In this document: positions 18,014 to 26,254 of the stretch, in pieces
Position numbering within the stretch: position 1 is the first letter of the stretch
Layout: each line of letters begins with the position of its first letter
Source of the DNA: Rhodospirillales bacterium
Lineage (GTDB): Bacteria; Pseudomonadota; Alphaproteobacteria; Acetobacterales; Acetobacteraceae
Direction of reading: 5' to 3'
Length of the DNA: 45,802 nt
Assembly (NCBI GenBank): GCA_025352665.1
Contig: JANXSM010000005.1
Location: forward strand, 1-45,802
Translations under genes and position numbers: made by a program
The notes under the pieces: generated by a model
Databases searched by the model: none
What the model was told of the DNA's origin: nothing
Seen by the model: only the letters and a program-made list of their open reading frames with translations

Positions 18014-18062
18014 GCCTGATCGCTTCTGCCATGCGAAGCGATCAGGCTCTAGAATTTTGTTT
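18014..18062 (+). terminator. Rho-independent terminator after ntrX
   Basis: Two bases after the ntrX stop, GCCTGATCGCTTC (18014-18026) pairs perfectly with GAAGCGATCAGGC (18035-18047) around an 8-base loop. A T-rich stretch follows the stem (TTTTGTTTAAT, from 18055). This ends the dusB-ntrBC-ntrYX operon. Confidence 0.75.
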
Positions 18063-18074
18063 AATCAATTATTT

Positions 18075-18207
18075 TAGAGCGTGATGACCGAAGGTGGAAT
18101 CACCGAAAGGTCTGAATCACGCGATAAAACAAAGGGCTAGAGCAGGATGACGCCGCCTACCAGACGTCATCCTGCTCTAATGACTTCGAATGAAGGCTCA
18201 AAGTCAT
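18075..18207. repeat. Block of palindromic intergenic repeats
   Basis: Three inverted repeats stand in a row between converging genes. GCGTGAT (18079-18085) pairs with ATCACGC (18116-18122) and has a further inner dyad. TAGAGCAGGATGACG (18138-18152) pairs perfectly with CGTCATCCTGCTCTA (18165-18179). ATGACTT (18180-18186) pairs with AAGTCAT (18201-18207). The middle one is closely related to the dyad at 33038-33079, so it belongs to a dispersed REP-like family. Confidence 0.65.
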
Positions 18208-18213
18208 GATGGT

Positions 18214-19152
18214 CTAGCTCAGTCGCGGAACGCTGGTTTGATATAACAGCGTACCTTGTTCGTTGACGAAGCTGAAATCGAACGCCTCGACCGACAGCGC
18301 CGTGGTCATGAAGCCGTGCTGGTCGCTGGAGAATTCGCCGGGGCCGGCCACCTTCACCTTGCTGGTTTCAGACCCCGCGCCGCAGGTGATGAAGTGAATC
18401 CCGTCGACCACTCGGTCCTGCAGATTATGGTCGTGGCCATTGATGTAGAGTTTCACCTGATGCCGCTTCAGCACCGGCAGCAACTGCTCGATCAGTTCCG
18501 GCGTGTCGTGCTTCTGGCGCGCGACCGTGTAGATCGGGTGATGACCGATCACGATCTTCCACGGCGCCGTGGAAGTGCCGAGCTTCTGGTCCAGCCAGGC
18601 GAGTTGCGCGTTGGTGTCCTGCCCGTCCACGCGCACCTTGGTGCCGCGATAAGCTGTTATGAACGGGTTGGTGTCGAGGAAGACGAAATCCACCGGCGTT
18701 CCGTCCGGCAGCACTTCGCTGCGGGTGAAGATGCGCCCGGGCATGCGCCAGCGCGGGCTTTTGTCGGAGTAGCGGATCTGGGCGTCGATATCGCCGATGT
18801 AGTCGTGATTGCCGAGAATGGCGTGCCACGGCGTTTGCAGCGAGGCGGCGCTGTAAATCTGCTCGAACGAGGTCTGCCACTGTGGATCGTCGAGGCCGGT
18901 GACGCCGTCTTCGTAGAAATTATCACCGACCGAGATCACGAAGCGGCTGCCGATCACAGCAGCACTGCGACCCATCTGCGCGCCGACTTCTCGCTGCATA
19001 TGCGCTCCCTGGCGCCCCCAGTCGCCGATCGTCACGAAGTTGAGCGGCGGCGTTTTCGCCTGGGCCGGAATGCGGGGCAGGGCTCCCAGCGCCAGGGTGG
19101 CGCCCGCCCCGGTGAGCAGCCGACGACGCGTGAATTTGGTCTGGGTCACCAT
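18214..19152 (-). CDS. Tat-exported metallophosphoesterase (purple acid phosphatase-like)
   Basis: This 312-residue protein is a two-metal phosphoesterase of the calcineurin-like fold, close to small type-5 acid phosphatases. Its N-terminus has a twin-arginine signal, TRRRLLTGAGATLALG, with a likely cut after PAQA. The metal and catalytic motifs come in order: IGDWG, VGDNFYEDG, GNHDY, IGHHP and NGHDHN. It should act in the periplasm to release phosphate from organic esters or to hydrolyse a phosphodiester. The ATG at 19152 has GGAG eight bases before it; an ATG 18 codons earlier would push the Tat motif inward. It follows the DUF4345 gene by 17 bases. Confidence 0.88.
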   Translation of the reverse strand: MVTQTKFTRRRLLTGAGATLALGALPRIPAQAKTPPLNFVTIGDWGRQGAHMQREVGAQMGRSAAVIGSRFVISVGDNFYEDGVTGLDDPQWQTSFEQIYSAASLQTPWHAILGNHDYIGDIDAQIRYSDKSPRWRMPGRIFTRSEVLPDGTPVDFVFLDTNPFITAYRGTKVRVDGQDTNAQLAWLDQKLGTSTAPWKIVIGHHPIYTVARQKHDTPELIEQLLPVLKRHQVKLYINGHDHNLQDRVVDGIHFITCGAGSETSKVKVAGPGEFSSDQHGFMTTALSVEAFDFSFVNEQGTLLYQTSVPRLS

Positions 19153-19169
19153 GCAATCGGCTCCGGGCG

Positions 19170-19553
19170 TTATTCGTTTCGTGCGAGGCGATATTGCCAG
19201 AAACACAGCAGCGGGGTCGTCCCCAGTTCCATGACAAGACCAAAAAGCATGGCCGGCGGCGGCACGCCGATCGTGAGCAGCCCGCCCAGCCGCGCCAGGC
19301 CGCCGATCGCCACGATCAGGGTCAGCAGCCGGAACAATCTCCCCTCACGCTCCACGCGCGGGATCAGGCTCCAGAACACCAGGCCGATGCCCAGCAGCAG
19401 GCCCGAGAGGTAGCGAAAATGGCTGTCCTGGCCGAGCGTGGTGGCAGCGTCGCCGGCCATTCCGGGACCCAGCACCACGCCGGCCAGCCCCCCGAGCACG
19501 GGCACCAGGCCGAACGCGGCGATAGCAATCTGCAGGCCGCGACGCGAGGTCAT
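19170..19553 (-). CDS. DUF4345 family small membrane protein
   Basis: The 127-residue protein has four hydrophobic helices: about residues 5-30, 46-64, 75-95 and 100-120. The motif DSHFRYLSGLLLGIGL followed by a short charged turn is typical of DUF4345 membrane proteins. The function of the family is not known. Its start overlaps the CoA-transferase stop by 4 bases (ATGA), and it may be cotranscribed with that operon and with the downstream phosphoesterase. Confidence 0.75.
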   Translation of the reverse strand: MTSRRGLQIAIAAFGLVPVLGGLAGVVLGPGMAGDAATTLGQDSHFRYLSGLLLGIGLVFWSLIPRVEREGRLFRLLTLIVAIGGLARLGGLLTIGVPPPAMLFGLVMELGTTPLLCFWQYRLARNE

Positions 19554-20716
19554 ATCGCGTTTGCCTGACGGAGAGCGGCGATATCGGCAGGAGTCCTGCC
19601 CAGCTCGGCCAGGATCGCATCGGTGTGCTCGCCGAGGCCAGGTATCGGATCCATGCGATCGCCGCCGGAGGGCGCGCGCAGAGCGGGCAGGGGGCCGACG
19701 GGTGATCCGACCTCCCGCCAGCGGTCGCGCGCCGCCAGCTGGGGATGCGCCCAGAGCTCGGCCATATCGCGAACCCGCGCATTGGCAATGCCGGCTGCGT
19801 CCAGCCGCGCCACCACGGCTTCGGCGCTACGGTCGGCGAATCCCGCCCGGATGATTTCGCCGAGCGGCTCGCGATTGGCGACGCGTTTGGCGTTGGCATC
19901 GAACCGCGGATCGGTGGCGAGGCCTGCGAAATCCAGCACCTTGTCGCAGAAGATCGCCCATTCGCGCTCGTTCTGCAGGCCGAACATCACCGCACCACCG
20001 TCACCGGCGGGGAACGGGCCGTAGGGGAAGATCGTCGCATGGGCGGCGCCGGCGCGGGGCGGCGGGCTCGCACCGTCCATGGCGTAGTACATGGGAAAAC
20101 CCATCCACTCCGCCATCGATTCAAGCATGGAAATGTCCAAATGTCGCCCGCAGCCAGTGGCCCGGCGTTCCAGCAAGGCGGCCAGGATGGCTGAGAACGC
20201 ATACATGCCGGCGGCGATGTCGGCGATCGAAATGCCGGCCTTCACGCCCTCGTCTGGTGTGCCTGTGACGGAGAGGAAGCCGGCCTCGCTCTGGATCAGC
20301 AAGTCATAGGCCTTGCGATCACGATACGGCCCGTCGCTGCCGTAGCCGGAAATATCGCACAGGATCAGGCCCGGGTGTTTTGCCCGCAGCACCGCTTCAG
20401 AGATACCGAGCCGGGCCGCGGCACCGGGGGCAAGGTTTTGCACCACCACGTCGGCGCGGCCGATCAGCTCGGCCAAGATCGACGCCGCCGCGGGATGCTT
20501 GACGTCGAGCGTGAGGCTCTCCTTGGAGCGATTGGTCCACACGAAATGCGAGGACAGCCCGCGCGCCCGCGTGTCGTAGGCGCGCGCGAAATCGCCCACG
20601 CCGGGGCGCTCCACCTTGATCACGCGGGCGCCGAGATCGGCCAGCTGGCGCGTGGCGTAAGGCGCTGCGATGGCGTGCTCCAGCGTGACCACGGTCACCC
20701 CTGTCAACGGGCTCAT
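19550..20716 (-). CDS. CaiB/BaiF family (class III) CoA-transferase
   Basis: Class III CoA-transferases move CoA between carboxylic acids through an aspartyl-CoA intermediate. The 388-residue protein has the family opening LTGVTVVTLEHAIAAPYATRQL, the RSKESLTLDVK region, and ISGYGSDGPYRDRKAYDLLIQ, whose last Asp (YDLLIQ) is the expected nucleophile. The MSPLTGV start at 20716 overlaps the next-upstream gene by 4 bases and is preferred to one 19 codons earlier. It stands in an operon with a FAS1-like dehydratase and a fumarase-superfamily lyase, so it may activate a dicarboxylic acid as its CoA ester. The acid itself cannot be named. Confidence 0.88.
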   Translation of the reverse strand: MSPLTGVTVVTLEHAIAAPYATRQLADLGARVIKVERPGVGDFARAYDTRARGLSSHFVWTNRSKESLTLDVKHPAAASILAELIGRADVVVQNLAPGAAARLGISEAVLRAKHPGLILCDISGYGSDGPYRDRKAYDLLIQSEAGFLSVTGTPDEGVKAGISIADIAAGMYAFSAILAALLERRATGCGRHLDISMLESMAEWMGFPMYYAMDGASPPPRAGAAHATIFPYGPFPAGDGGAVMFGLQNEREWAIFCDKVLDFAGLATDPRFDANAKRVANREPLGEIIRAGFADRSAEAVVARLDAAGIANARVRDMAELWAHPQLAARDRWREVGSPVGPLPALRAPSGGDRMDPIPGLGEHTDAILAELGRTPADIAALRQANAI

Positions 20717-21561
20717 GCGGCCACCTCCGCTACCGCTTCCATACGCAAATCGCCGTCTGGCCCTTGGGCCCAAAGCGTGGTGCCAGATGCCTGGGCGATG
20801 CCGTGCACGCTGAAAGATGCAATGTCGAAAGTCGGGCTGAGGGCGCGGAAGCGAAAGCCGGATACAGGCCGACGGTCCTGGTCGCGGTGCAACTGCATGA
20901 GCAGCGTGGCGATCAGCGGACCATGCACGATCAGCCCGGGGTAGCCTTCCACTTCGGTCACATAGCGGCGGTCATAGTGAATGCGGTGGGCGTTGAAAGT
21001 CAGTGCAGAGTAGCGAAACAGCAGCACGTCGTTCGGCGTGACGGTGCGGGACCAACTGGCACCGCTGGGCGCTGGTTTCGGCAAAGGCATGGGCTCCCCG
21101 GGAGCCGGCAGGTCGCGATAGACGATGTCGTGTTCCTCGTGGATGGCAACACCCGTCTCACCGCTGATCTCGTGACCGACTTTGACGAAAACCAGTTTGC
21201 CGGAGCGCCCGTCCTTGGCGGTCACGTCAAGGATGGTCGAGCGGCGCGAGATACGCTCGCCGACATGCAGATCCTGTTCGAAGCGGAGGCGGCTGCCCGC
21301 CCACATGCGCCTCGGCAGCGCCACCGGCGGCAGAAACCCGCCACGTAGCGGGTGCCCGTCCGGGCCGACTTCGGAGGCAAGGGCGATCGGTAGGAAATAC
21401 AGCCAATGCCACAGCAGCGGCAACACGTCTCCCTCCACCGGAGCAGGATCGGCGCGATCCAAGGTCGCCGCCATTGCCGCCACGGGCACGGGGGTCACGC
21501 GGTCATGCAGGGTCTCGCTATGGCCGATCCAGCTGCGTAGCCGCTCGATGTCCACGCTCAT
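20713..21561 (-). CDS. FAS1-like dehydratase / mesaconyl-C4-CoA hydratase-like protein
   Basis: This 282-residue protein belongs to the double hot-dog dehydratases that include mesaconyl-C4-CoA hydratase and fungal mitochondrial HTD2. The N-terminal half holds LLWHWLYFLPIALASEVGPDGH and the RRMWAGSRL stretch of the FAS1-like domain. The C-terminal half has FRYSALTFNAHRIHYDRRYV, the hydratase motif with the likely catalytic His, and GYPGLIVHGPL. Start and stop overlap both operon neighbours by 4 bases. The likely reaction is addition or removal of water on a branched enoyl-CoA made by the CoA-transferase, which is inferred from context. Confidence 0.82.
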   Translation of the reverse strand: MSVDIERLRSWIGHSETLHDRVTPVPVAAMAATLDRADPAPVEGDVLPLLWHWLYFLPIALASEVGPDGHPLRGGFLPPVALPRRMWAGSRLRFEQDLHVGERISRRSTILDVTAKDGRSGKLVFVKVGHEISGETGVAIHEEHDIVYRDLPAPGEPMPLPKPAPSGASWSRTVTPNDVLLFRYSALTFNAHRIHYDRRYVTEVEGYPGLIVHGPLIATLLMQLHRDQDRRPVSGFRFRALSPTFDIASFSVHGIAQASGTTLWAQGPDGDLRMEAVAEVAA

Positions 21562-22928
21562 TCCCCCCCGCTCCGGGCACCGGGCTCGACCGCCAGAACA
21601 CGGTCCACCATCACGCCCGACAGTCCCGTGTAGTTGGCGGGATCGAGCAGAGCCTGCAGCGTGGCGCGATCCATATGCGCCGAAATCTCCGGCTCCGCCG
21701 CCAACAGCTCAAGGAAATCGCCATCACCCGCCACCACGCGGCGGCTGATGCCCTGCACCAGGTGATGCGCCCTGCTGCGGCCGAGCGTGTGGCCCAGGCC
21801 CATCATGACCGCCTCCGCCAGCACCAGCCCGCCGGTGGCGTCCAGGTTTCGGCGCATGCGGGCCGGGTCGATGGTCAATCCCTCGGCCAGGCTGCGCGTA
21901 TGCGCCAGCGCACCGCCGGTGAGGCAGAAGATCTCGGGCACTGCCGCCCATTCCATCTGAAACGGACCGGTGGCGCGCTCGTGGTCCTGCACCATGGCCT
22001 CAACCAAAGTCGCCGACAGGCTGCGCACCAAGGCGGCGCACGCATGCACGAAGTTTCCGGAAACCGGATTGCGTTTCTGCGGCATGGTGGAGGAGGCGCC
22101 GCGCCCGGCCAGCGCCGGTTCGAACGCCTCACCCACCTCGGTTTGCATCATCAGACGAACATCCATGGCGAACTTGGCACAGGTGGCGGTCAGCAGGGCG
22201 AGGAACTGGCCCGCCTCCGCCAGCGTGTCTCGCATCACGTGCCAGGCGATGACGGGCTGGCCGAGATGCAATTCCGCCATCAGTGCCGTCTGCACCTCAA
22301 GTCCCCGCGTGCCGAGCGAGGCCAGGGTTCCGACGGCGCCGCCGAACTGGCCCACCAGTAGGCGCGGCCGCAGCTGCGCCAGCCGTTCGCGATGGCGCTG
22401 AAAAGCCGACAGCAGCACCGCCACCTTGTAGCCGAAGGTGATGGGAATGGCGTGCTGCAGGTTGGAGCGACCGGCCATCGGCACGTCGCGATGCACCCGC
22501 GCCAGCTCCGCAAGCCCGGCGCAGATCGCCGCCAGATCCGCCTCGATCAAGGCGAGGGCGGCACGGATCTGCAGGACCATGCCGGTGTCCATGATGTCCT
22601 GCGTGGTGGCACCCCAATGCGCCCATTCGCCGGCCCCGTTGCGGCATTTCTGCACCAGCGCGTCGACCACGGGGATGATCGGCGAGCCCGCCCGCACGGT
22701 GCCCTCGCCGAGTGCCGCCAGATTGTACTCGGCGGCGTTGCCATGCAGGCCGATCTCCGCCGCAGCCTCCGCCGGGATGATGCCAAGCCGCGCCTGCGCC
22801 CGGGCCAGCGCCAGCTCCACCTCAAGGTAGCACTGCACGCGGGTGCGGTCGGTGAACACCTCGCGCATCGGATCGCTGCTGAACAGGCCTGAAAAGACCG
22901 GGCTGTCGAGGACGGAGGTGGTGAGCAT
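21558..22928 (-). CDS. Fumarase/aspartase-superfamily lyase (PcaB-like)
   Basis: The 456-residue protein has the superfamily signature GASSTMPQKRNP near residues 280-291, with the mobile catalytic Ser loop. It also has WGATTQDIMDTGM and GRSNLQHAIPITFGYK. These are closest to 3-carboxy-cis,cis-muconate cycloisomerase (PcaB), but related adenylosuccinate lyase-type enzymes look alike. No other protocatechuate genes (pcaG, pcaH, pcaC, pcaD) are nearby. It leads an operon with the dehydratase and CoA-transferase, so a lyase acting on a branched dicarboxylate is equally possible. The start ATG at 22928 follows the methyltransferase gene by 11 bases. Confidence 0.8.
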   Translation of the reverse strand: MLTTSVLDSPVFSGLFSSDPMREVFTDRTRVQCYLEVELALARAQARLGIIPAEAAAEIGLHGNAAEYNLAALGEGTVRAGSPIIPVVDALVQKCRNGAGEWAHWGATTQDIMDTGMVLQIRAALALIEADLAAICAGLAELARVHRDVPMAGRSNLQHAIPITFGYKVAVLLSAFQRHRERLAQLRPRLLVGQFGGAVGTLASLGTRGLEVQTALMAELHLGQPVIAWHVMRDTLAEAGQFLALLTATCAKFAMDVRLMMQTEVGEAFEPALAGRGASSTMPQKRNPVSGNFVHACAALVRSLSATLVEAMVQDHERATGPFQMEWAAVPEIFCLTGGALAHTRSLAEGLTIDPARMRRNLDATGGLVLAEAVMMGLGHTLGRSRAHHLVQGISRRVVAGDGDFLELLAAEPEISAHMDRATLQALLDPANYTGLSGVMVDRVLAVEPGARSGGE

Positions 22929-22939
22929 CGTGGGTTTCC

Positions 22940-23662
22940 TCAGAGTGGCAAGGCGGCGCCGTCCTCAAGAACGGCGCGGGCGGCTTCGGTATACCCGCCT
23001 TCGGCCGCATGCAGAACCAGCCCCGGCAGCAGCCGCGCGGGACCGCGGCCGCCGCGCACCGCCTGCAGCAGCACCAGCTTGGCCGGTCGGCCGGCCTTGG
23101 GCCACAGCGGAAAGATCGTATGGCTGCCGCAACCGGCGCGAGTGAACGCGTCGAGGCACTGCGGAATGGTCGCAGCCGATGTCACGAAACTGAGCGTGCC
23201 GCGATGCCGCAGGCCAGCCGCCAGCCGCGTTGCCCACAGCGCGAACAGACCCGGCGGCGCCCGCCGCGCAAGGTCACGGGCCGCATCGGGCGAGGCGGTG
23301 GCCGCGTCGGCATGCCAGGGCGGGTTGGCAAAGCCATGGTCGAACACGAGATCCGGCGCCCACGACTCGAGATCGGCTTCGATAACCGCAAGATCGCCCC
23401 ACCCGTTGGCCGCAAGGTTCGCCCGCGCCACGGCCACCTGGCCGGGCTCCCGCTCGATGCCGATGCCGCTGATCCCCGCCACCCGATGCGCCAGGCACAA
23501 CAGCGCCGCTCCCGAGCCGGTGCCGCCTTCCAGCACCAGCTCGCCTGGCCGCGCCGGGATGCAGGCCGCCAGCAGAACCGGCTCGATCCCGGTGCGATGG
23601 CCTTGCAGCCCCTGGGCGTGGCGCACCCGGCCGCCGAGCAGGAATTCCCGCGTGCTGCTCAC
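22940..23662 (-). CDS. TrmN6-like SAM-dependent methyltransferase
   Basis: The 240-residue protein has a SAM-binding motif, LVLEGGTGSGAALLCLA, the acidic strand end GIGIERE, and FANPPWH. The NPP(W/Y) motif marks enzymes that methylate the exocyclic amine of adenine or a similar nitrogen. The overall layout matches tRNA1(Val) adenine-37 N6-methyltransferases and their relatives. It is translated after a DUF2007 gene with a 4-base overlap. The target is probably tRNA but has not been shown by this sequence. Confidence 0.75.
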   Translation of the reverse strand: MSSTREFLLGGRVRHAQGLQGHRTGIEPVLLAACIPARPGELVLEGGTGSGAALLCLAHRVAGISGIGIEREPGQVAVARANLAANGWGDLAVIEADLESWAPDLVFDHGFANPPWHADAATASPDAARDLARRAPPGLFALWATRLAAGLRHRGTLSFVTSAATIPQCLDAFTRAGCGSHTIFPLWPKAGRPAKLVLLQAVRGGRGPARLLPGLVLHAAEGGYTEAARAVLEDGAALPL

Positions 23663-23862
23663 TCGCCCGCTTCGCGCAGCACCCGCAACGCCTGCTCCGC
23701 ATCCTCATCGGCCACCACGATGCGTCGCGGTATAGCGCCGATGCTGCCCTCCATCGCGGCCATCTGCCCGTCCAGCAGCACCGGCTGTACCCCGGCATCG
23801 CGTAGCAACGCCTCCAGAAAACTCAGCCGCACGGCGCAATTGCTGATGGCGACGACACGCAT
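23659..23862 (-). CDS. DUF2007 family small protein
   Basis: The 67-residue protein starts at ATG 23862 with AAGGAG nine bases before it. It has a beta-alpha-beta layout: MRVVAISNCAVRLSFLEALL, VQPVLLDG and RRIVVADEDAEQALRVL. This resembles DUF2007 domains, ferredoxin-like folds suggested to take part in signalling or regulation. A longer frame reads on upstream but lacks a ribosome site and family likeness. It leads the methyltransferase gene with an ATGA overlap and diverges from the polyprenyl synthase gene. Confidence 0.72.
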   Translation of the reverse strand: MRVVAISNCAVRLSFLEALLRDAGVQPVLLDGQMAAMEGSIGAIPRRIVVADEDAEQALRVLREAGE

Positions 23863-24031
23863 GCACACGCTCTCCTTCGGTCCCGGTGGGCGTTCCGGGT
23901 GGGCCTCGCCTTGACCCTTCTTCACCCCCGCCGATATGGTGCCCCGGATCTGGGTCGCCGCAAACACCTTGCCTCTCACACGTGGGGCGTGACAGCGGCG
24001 TCCGCATCGTGAGTTCGTTCGGGAGAGCCAG

Positions 24032-25075
24032 TTGGGCGTTGTGACAAGCCTGCCCGCATCTGATCTCCGCAGTTCCGCCCCGGGAAATGCCGCCGGTGAA
24101 GACGTGCTCACCCGGCTGGTGGGCCTGATCGGCGGCGACATGGCCGCCTGCAACCAGGCCATCGTGGCGCGCATGGACAGCCAGGTGCCGCTGATCCCGC
24201 AACTGGCGGCGCATATCGTGGCGGCCGGCGGCAAGCGCCTGCGCCCGGTGCTCACCCTCGCGTGTGCCCGCATGTGCGGTTATGCCGGTGACCGCCACAT
24301 CAATCTCGCCGCCTGCGTGGAATTCATCCACACTGCGACCCTGCTGCACGACGACGTGGTGGACGAAAGTGTGCTGCGTCGGGGCCTGGCCTCGGCCAAC
24401 GCGGTGTTCGGCAACAAGGCCTCCGTACTGGTCGGTGATTTCCTGTTCGCCCGCGCCTTCCAGCTTATGGTGGCCGACGGCTCGCTCAGCGTACTCGAGA
24501 TTCTCTCCCGTGCTGCCGCCACAATCGCCGAGGGCGAAGTGCTGCAGCTCGCCACCCAGAACGACCTCGGCACCGATGAGGCACGCTATCTCGACGTCAT
24601 CAAAGGCAAGACCGCGGCCTTGTTCGCTGCCGCCTGCGAGGTCGGCGCCGTCGTGGCCGACCGTCCCGCGGTGGAAACGGCAGCGCTGCGCGAATACGGC
24701 ACCTGCCTCGGGATCGCCTTCCAGCTGGTCGACGACGCGCTCGATTACGCCGCTGACCAGGCGACCTTGGGCAAGACAGTCGGCGACGATTTCCGCGAGG
24801 GCAAGATCACCTTGCCGGTGCTGGTCGCCTACGCCGCCGGCAGCGAGACCGACCGGCAGTTCTGGCGCCGCACCATCGAGGACAGCGAGCAGACCGATCA
24901 GGACCTGGACCATGCCATGGCTCTGATGCAAGGCGCCGGGGCGATCCAGGCGACGCTTGACCGCGCCGCGGAGTTCGCCGGCGCCGCCAAGCAGGCGCTG
25001 GCCGTGTTTCCACCATCGGCTTACCGGAGCAGCCTCGCCGAGGTGGCCGACTACACCGTCAGCCGGCTACGCTGA
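24032..25075 (+). CDS. ispB: Polyprenyl diphosphate synthase (IspB-type)
   Basis: A long-chain trans-prenyltransferase that builds the side chain of ubiquinone from IPP. The 347-residue chain has GGKRLRP, the first Asp-rich motif LLHDDVVDE, GNKASVLVGD, the GKTAALF stretch, and the second Asp-rich motif LVDDALDY followed by GKTVGDDFREGK. It starts at TTG (24032) with CGGGAG six to seven bases upstream; a GTG three codons on is possible. The chain length of the product cannot be read off safely. Next to it, on the other strand, are DUF2007 and methyltransferase genes, a frequent alphaproteobacterial neighbourhood. Confidence 0.93.
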   Translation: MGVVTSLPASDLRSSAPGNAAGEDVLTRLVGLIGGDMAACNQAIVARMDSQVPLIPQLAAHIVAAGGKRLRPVLTLACARMCGYAGDRHINLAACVEFIHTATLLHDDVVDESVLRRGLASANAVFGNKASVLVGDFLFARAFQLMVADGSLSVLEILSRAAATIAEGEVLQLATQNDLGTDEARYLDVIKGKTAALFAAACEVGAVVADRPAVETAALREYGTCLGIAFQLVDDALDYAADQATLGKTVGDDFREGKITLPVLVAYAAGSETDRQFWRRTIEDSEQTDQDLDHAMALMQGAGAIQATLDRAAEFAGAAKQALAVFPPSAYRSSLAEVADYTVSRLR

Positions 25076-25198
25076 ACGAGTGTGTGGTCAAACCGATACG
25101 AGGCACGGCGTATTCGCCGACCCTGTCCTGACCCAGCACCGATTTCCAGCACGAGCCGGTCCGTGAAAGGGTGCTCGCCGTCTGCAGGAGATCGCATC

Positions 25199-25957
25199 AT
25201 GTCGCAGCATCAGTTCGTGGCCACCCAGTACGCCCCCCGGGCCGAGGACTACGTTACCAGCCTCAACCACAGCACCGGCGCCGATCTCGACCAGATGGAG
25301 CTTGAACTTCAGGGCTGCCAGGCCGCGCGGGTGCTCGATCTCGGCTGCGGCGGCGGCCATGTCAGCTATCGTGCCGCCCCGCATGTGGCCGAGGTCACAG
25401 CCGTCGATCTGACCCCGAGCATGCTGGAGGTGGTGGCCCGCACCGCGGCCGAACGCGGCCTGTCCAACATCACCGTGCAGCAGGCGGCGGCCGAAGCGCT
25501 GCCGTTCGCCGATGCCAGCTTCGATATCGTGCTGTGCCGCTTCACCACCCATCACTGGCACGACATGGAGGCCGGGCTGCGCGAGGCGCGCCGCGTGGTG
25601 AAACCTGCGGGAAAGGGAGTGTTCGTTGACTCGGTGGCGCCCTCCGACCGCCTGCTCGACACCCATCTGCAAGCGGTCGAACTGCTGCGAGACGCCTCGC
25701 ATGTACGCAACTACAGCACCGGCGAATGGGCCGCAGCCCTGGAACGCGCGCGTTTCGCGCTGACCAGTGTCACCGCCCGCAAGCTGCGCATGGACTTTCC
25801 GGTCTGGATCGCCCGCACCCGCACACCGGCCCACCATGCCGCGGCGATCCGCTCGCTCCAGGTGGACGCTCCGGCTGCGGTCAAAACCTATTTCGCGATC
25901 GGCGAGGACGGCGGCTTCGATCTCGACGTGATCACCTTCGTGCTCGGCGCCGGCTGA
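25199..25957 (+). CDS. Class I SAM-dependent methyltransferase (UbiE/type 11-like)
   Basis: This 252-residue protein has the SAM motif VLDLGCGGGHVSYRAAPHV near residue 45, VTAVDLTPSMLEV (motif II, acidic), and DIVLCRFTTHHWHDM (motif IV). It looks like a small-molecule methyltransferase of the UbiE/ type 11 group. The ATG at 25199 is preceded by GCAGGAG at a normal distance; the open frame upstream is not coding. The substrate is unknown; location after the polyprenyl synthase gives a weak hint towards quinones. Confidence 0.82.
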   Translation: MSQHQFVATQYAPRAEDYVTSLNHSTGADLDQMELELQGCQAARVLDLGCGGGHVSYRAAPHVAEVTAVDLTPSMLEVVARTAAERGLSNITVQQAAAEALPFADASFDIVLCRFTTHHWHDMEAGLREARRVVKPAGKGVFVDSVAPSDRLLDTHLQAVELLRDASHVRNYSTGEWAAALERARFALTSVTARKLRMDFPVWIARTRTPAHHAAAIRSLQVDAPAAVKTYFAIGEDGGFDLDVITFVLGAG

Positions 25958-26009
25958 ACCAAGCCGCGCCGATTGCTAACCGGGCGGCGCGACGCTAGGC
26001 TCACCCTGT

Positions 26010-26201
26010 CGATGGTCCCGCGCGAGCGGGTGAAAAGGGAACGCCGTGCGTCCTGGCAGGGGTTCTTCCCCGGGGGCAAGTCGGCGGCTGCCCCCGCAAC
26101 TGTCAGCGGCGAGCCTTGGGTCCGATCAACGCCACTGTGCAACGATGTGCGGGAAGGCAGGACCCCGGGCATTGACCCGCGAGCCAGGAGACCTGCCATC
26201 G
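26010..26201 (+). promoter_or_regulatory. Cobalamin riboswitch
   Basis: The leader of the metal transporter shows the conserved blocks of a B12 riboswitch in order: GGTCCCGCGCGAGCGGGTGA then AAAGGGAA, the core GCTGCCCCCGCAACTGT, GCCACTGTGC, GGGAAGGC, and GAGCCAGGAGACCTGCC. The closing stem P1 pairs CGATGG (26010-26015) with CCATCG (26196-26201). The 50 bases before the gene can form GC-rich pairings near the ribosome site GGAG, so control of translation or early termination is plausible. Binding of adenosylcobalamin should lower expression. Confidence 0.95.
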
Positions 26202-26254
26202 CGGCTTTTGACCAACGCCGCCGGGCGGGGTGCACCGGAGGATGGAGAAGACTT

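Noticed and set aside
18256-19413. A 385-residue plus-strand frame opposite the metallophosphoesterase
   Set aside because: The opposite strand has all five phosphoesterase metal motifs and a Tat signal, so this frame is a shadow.
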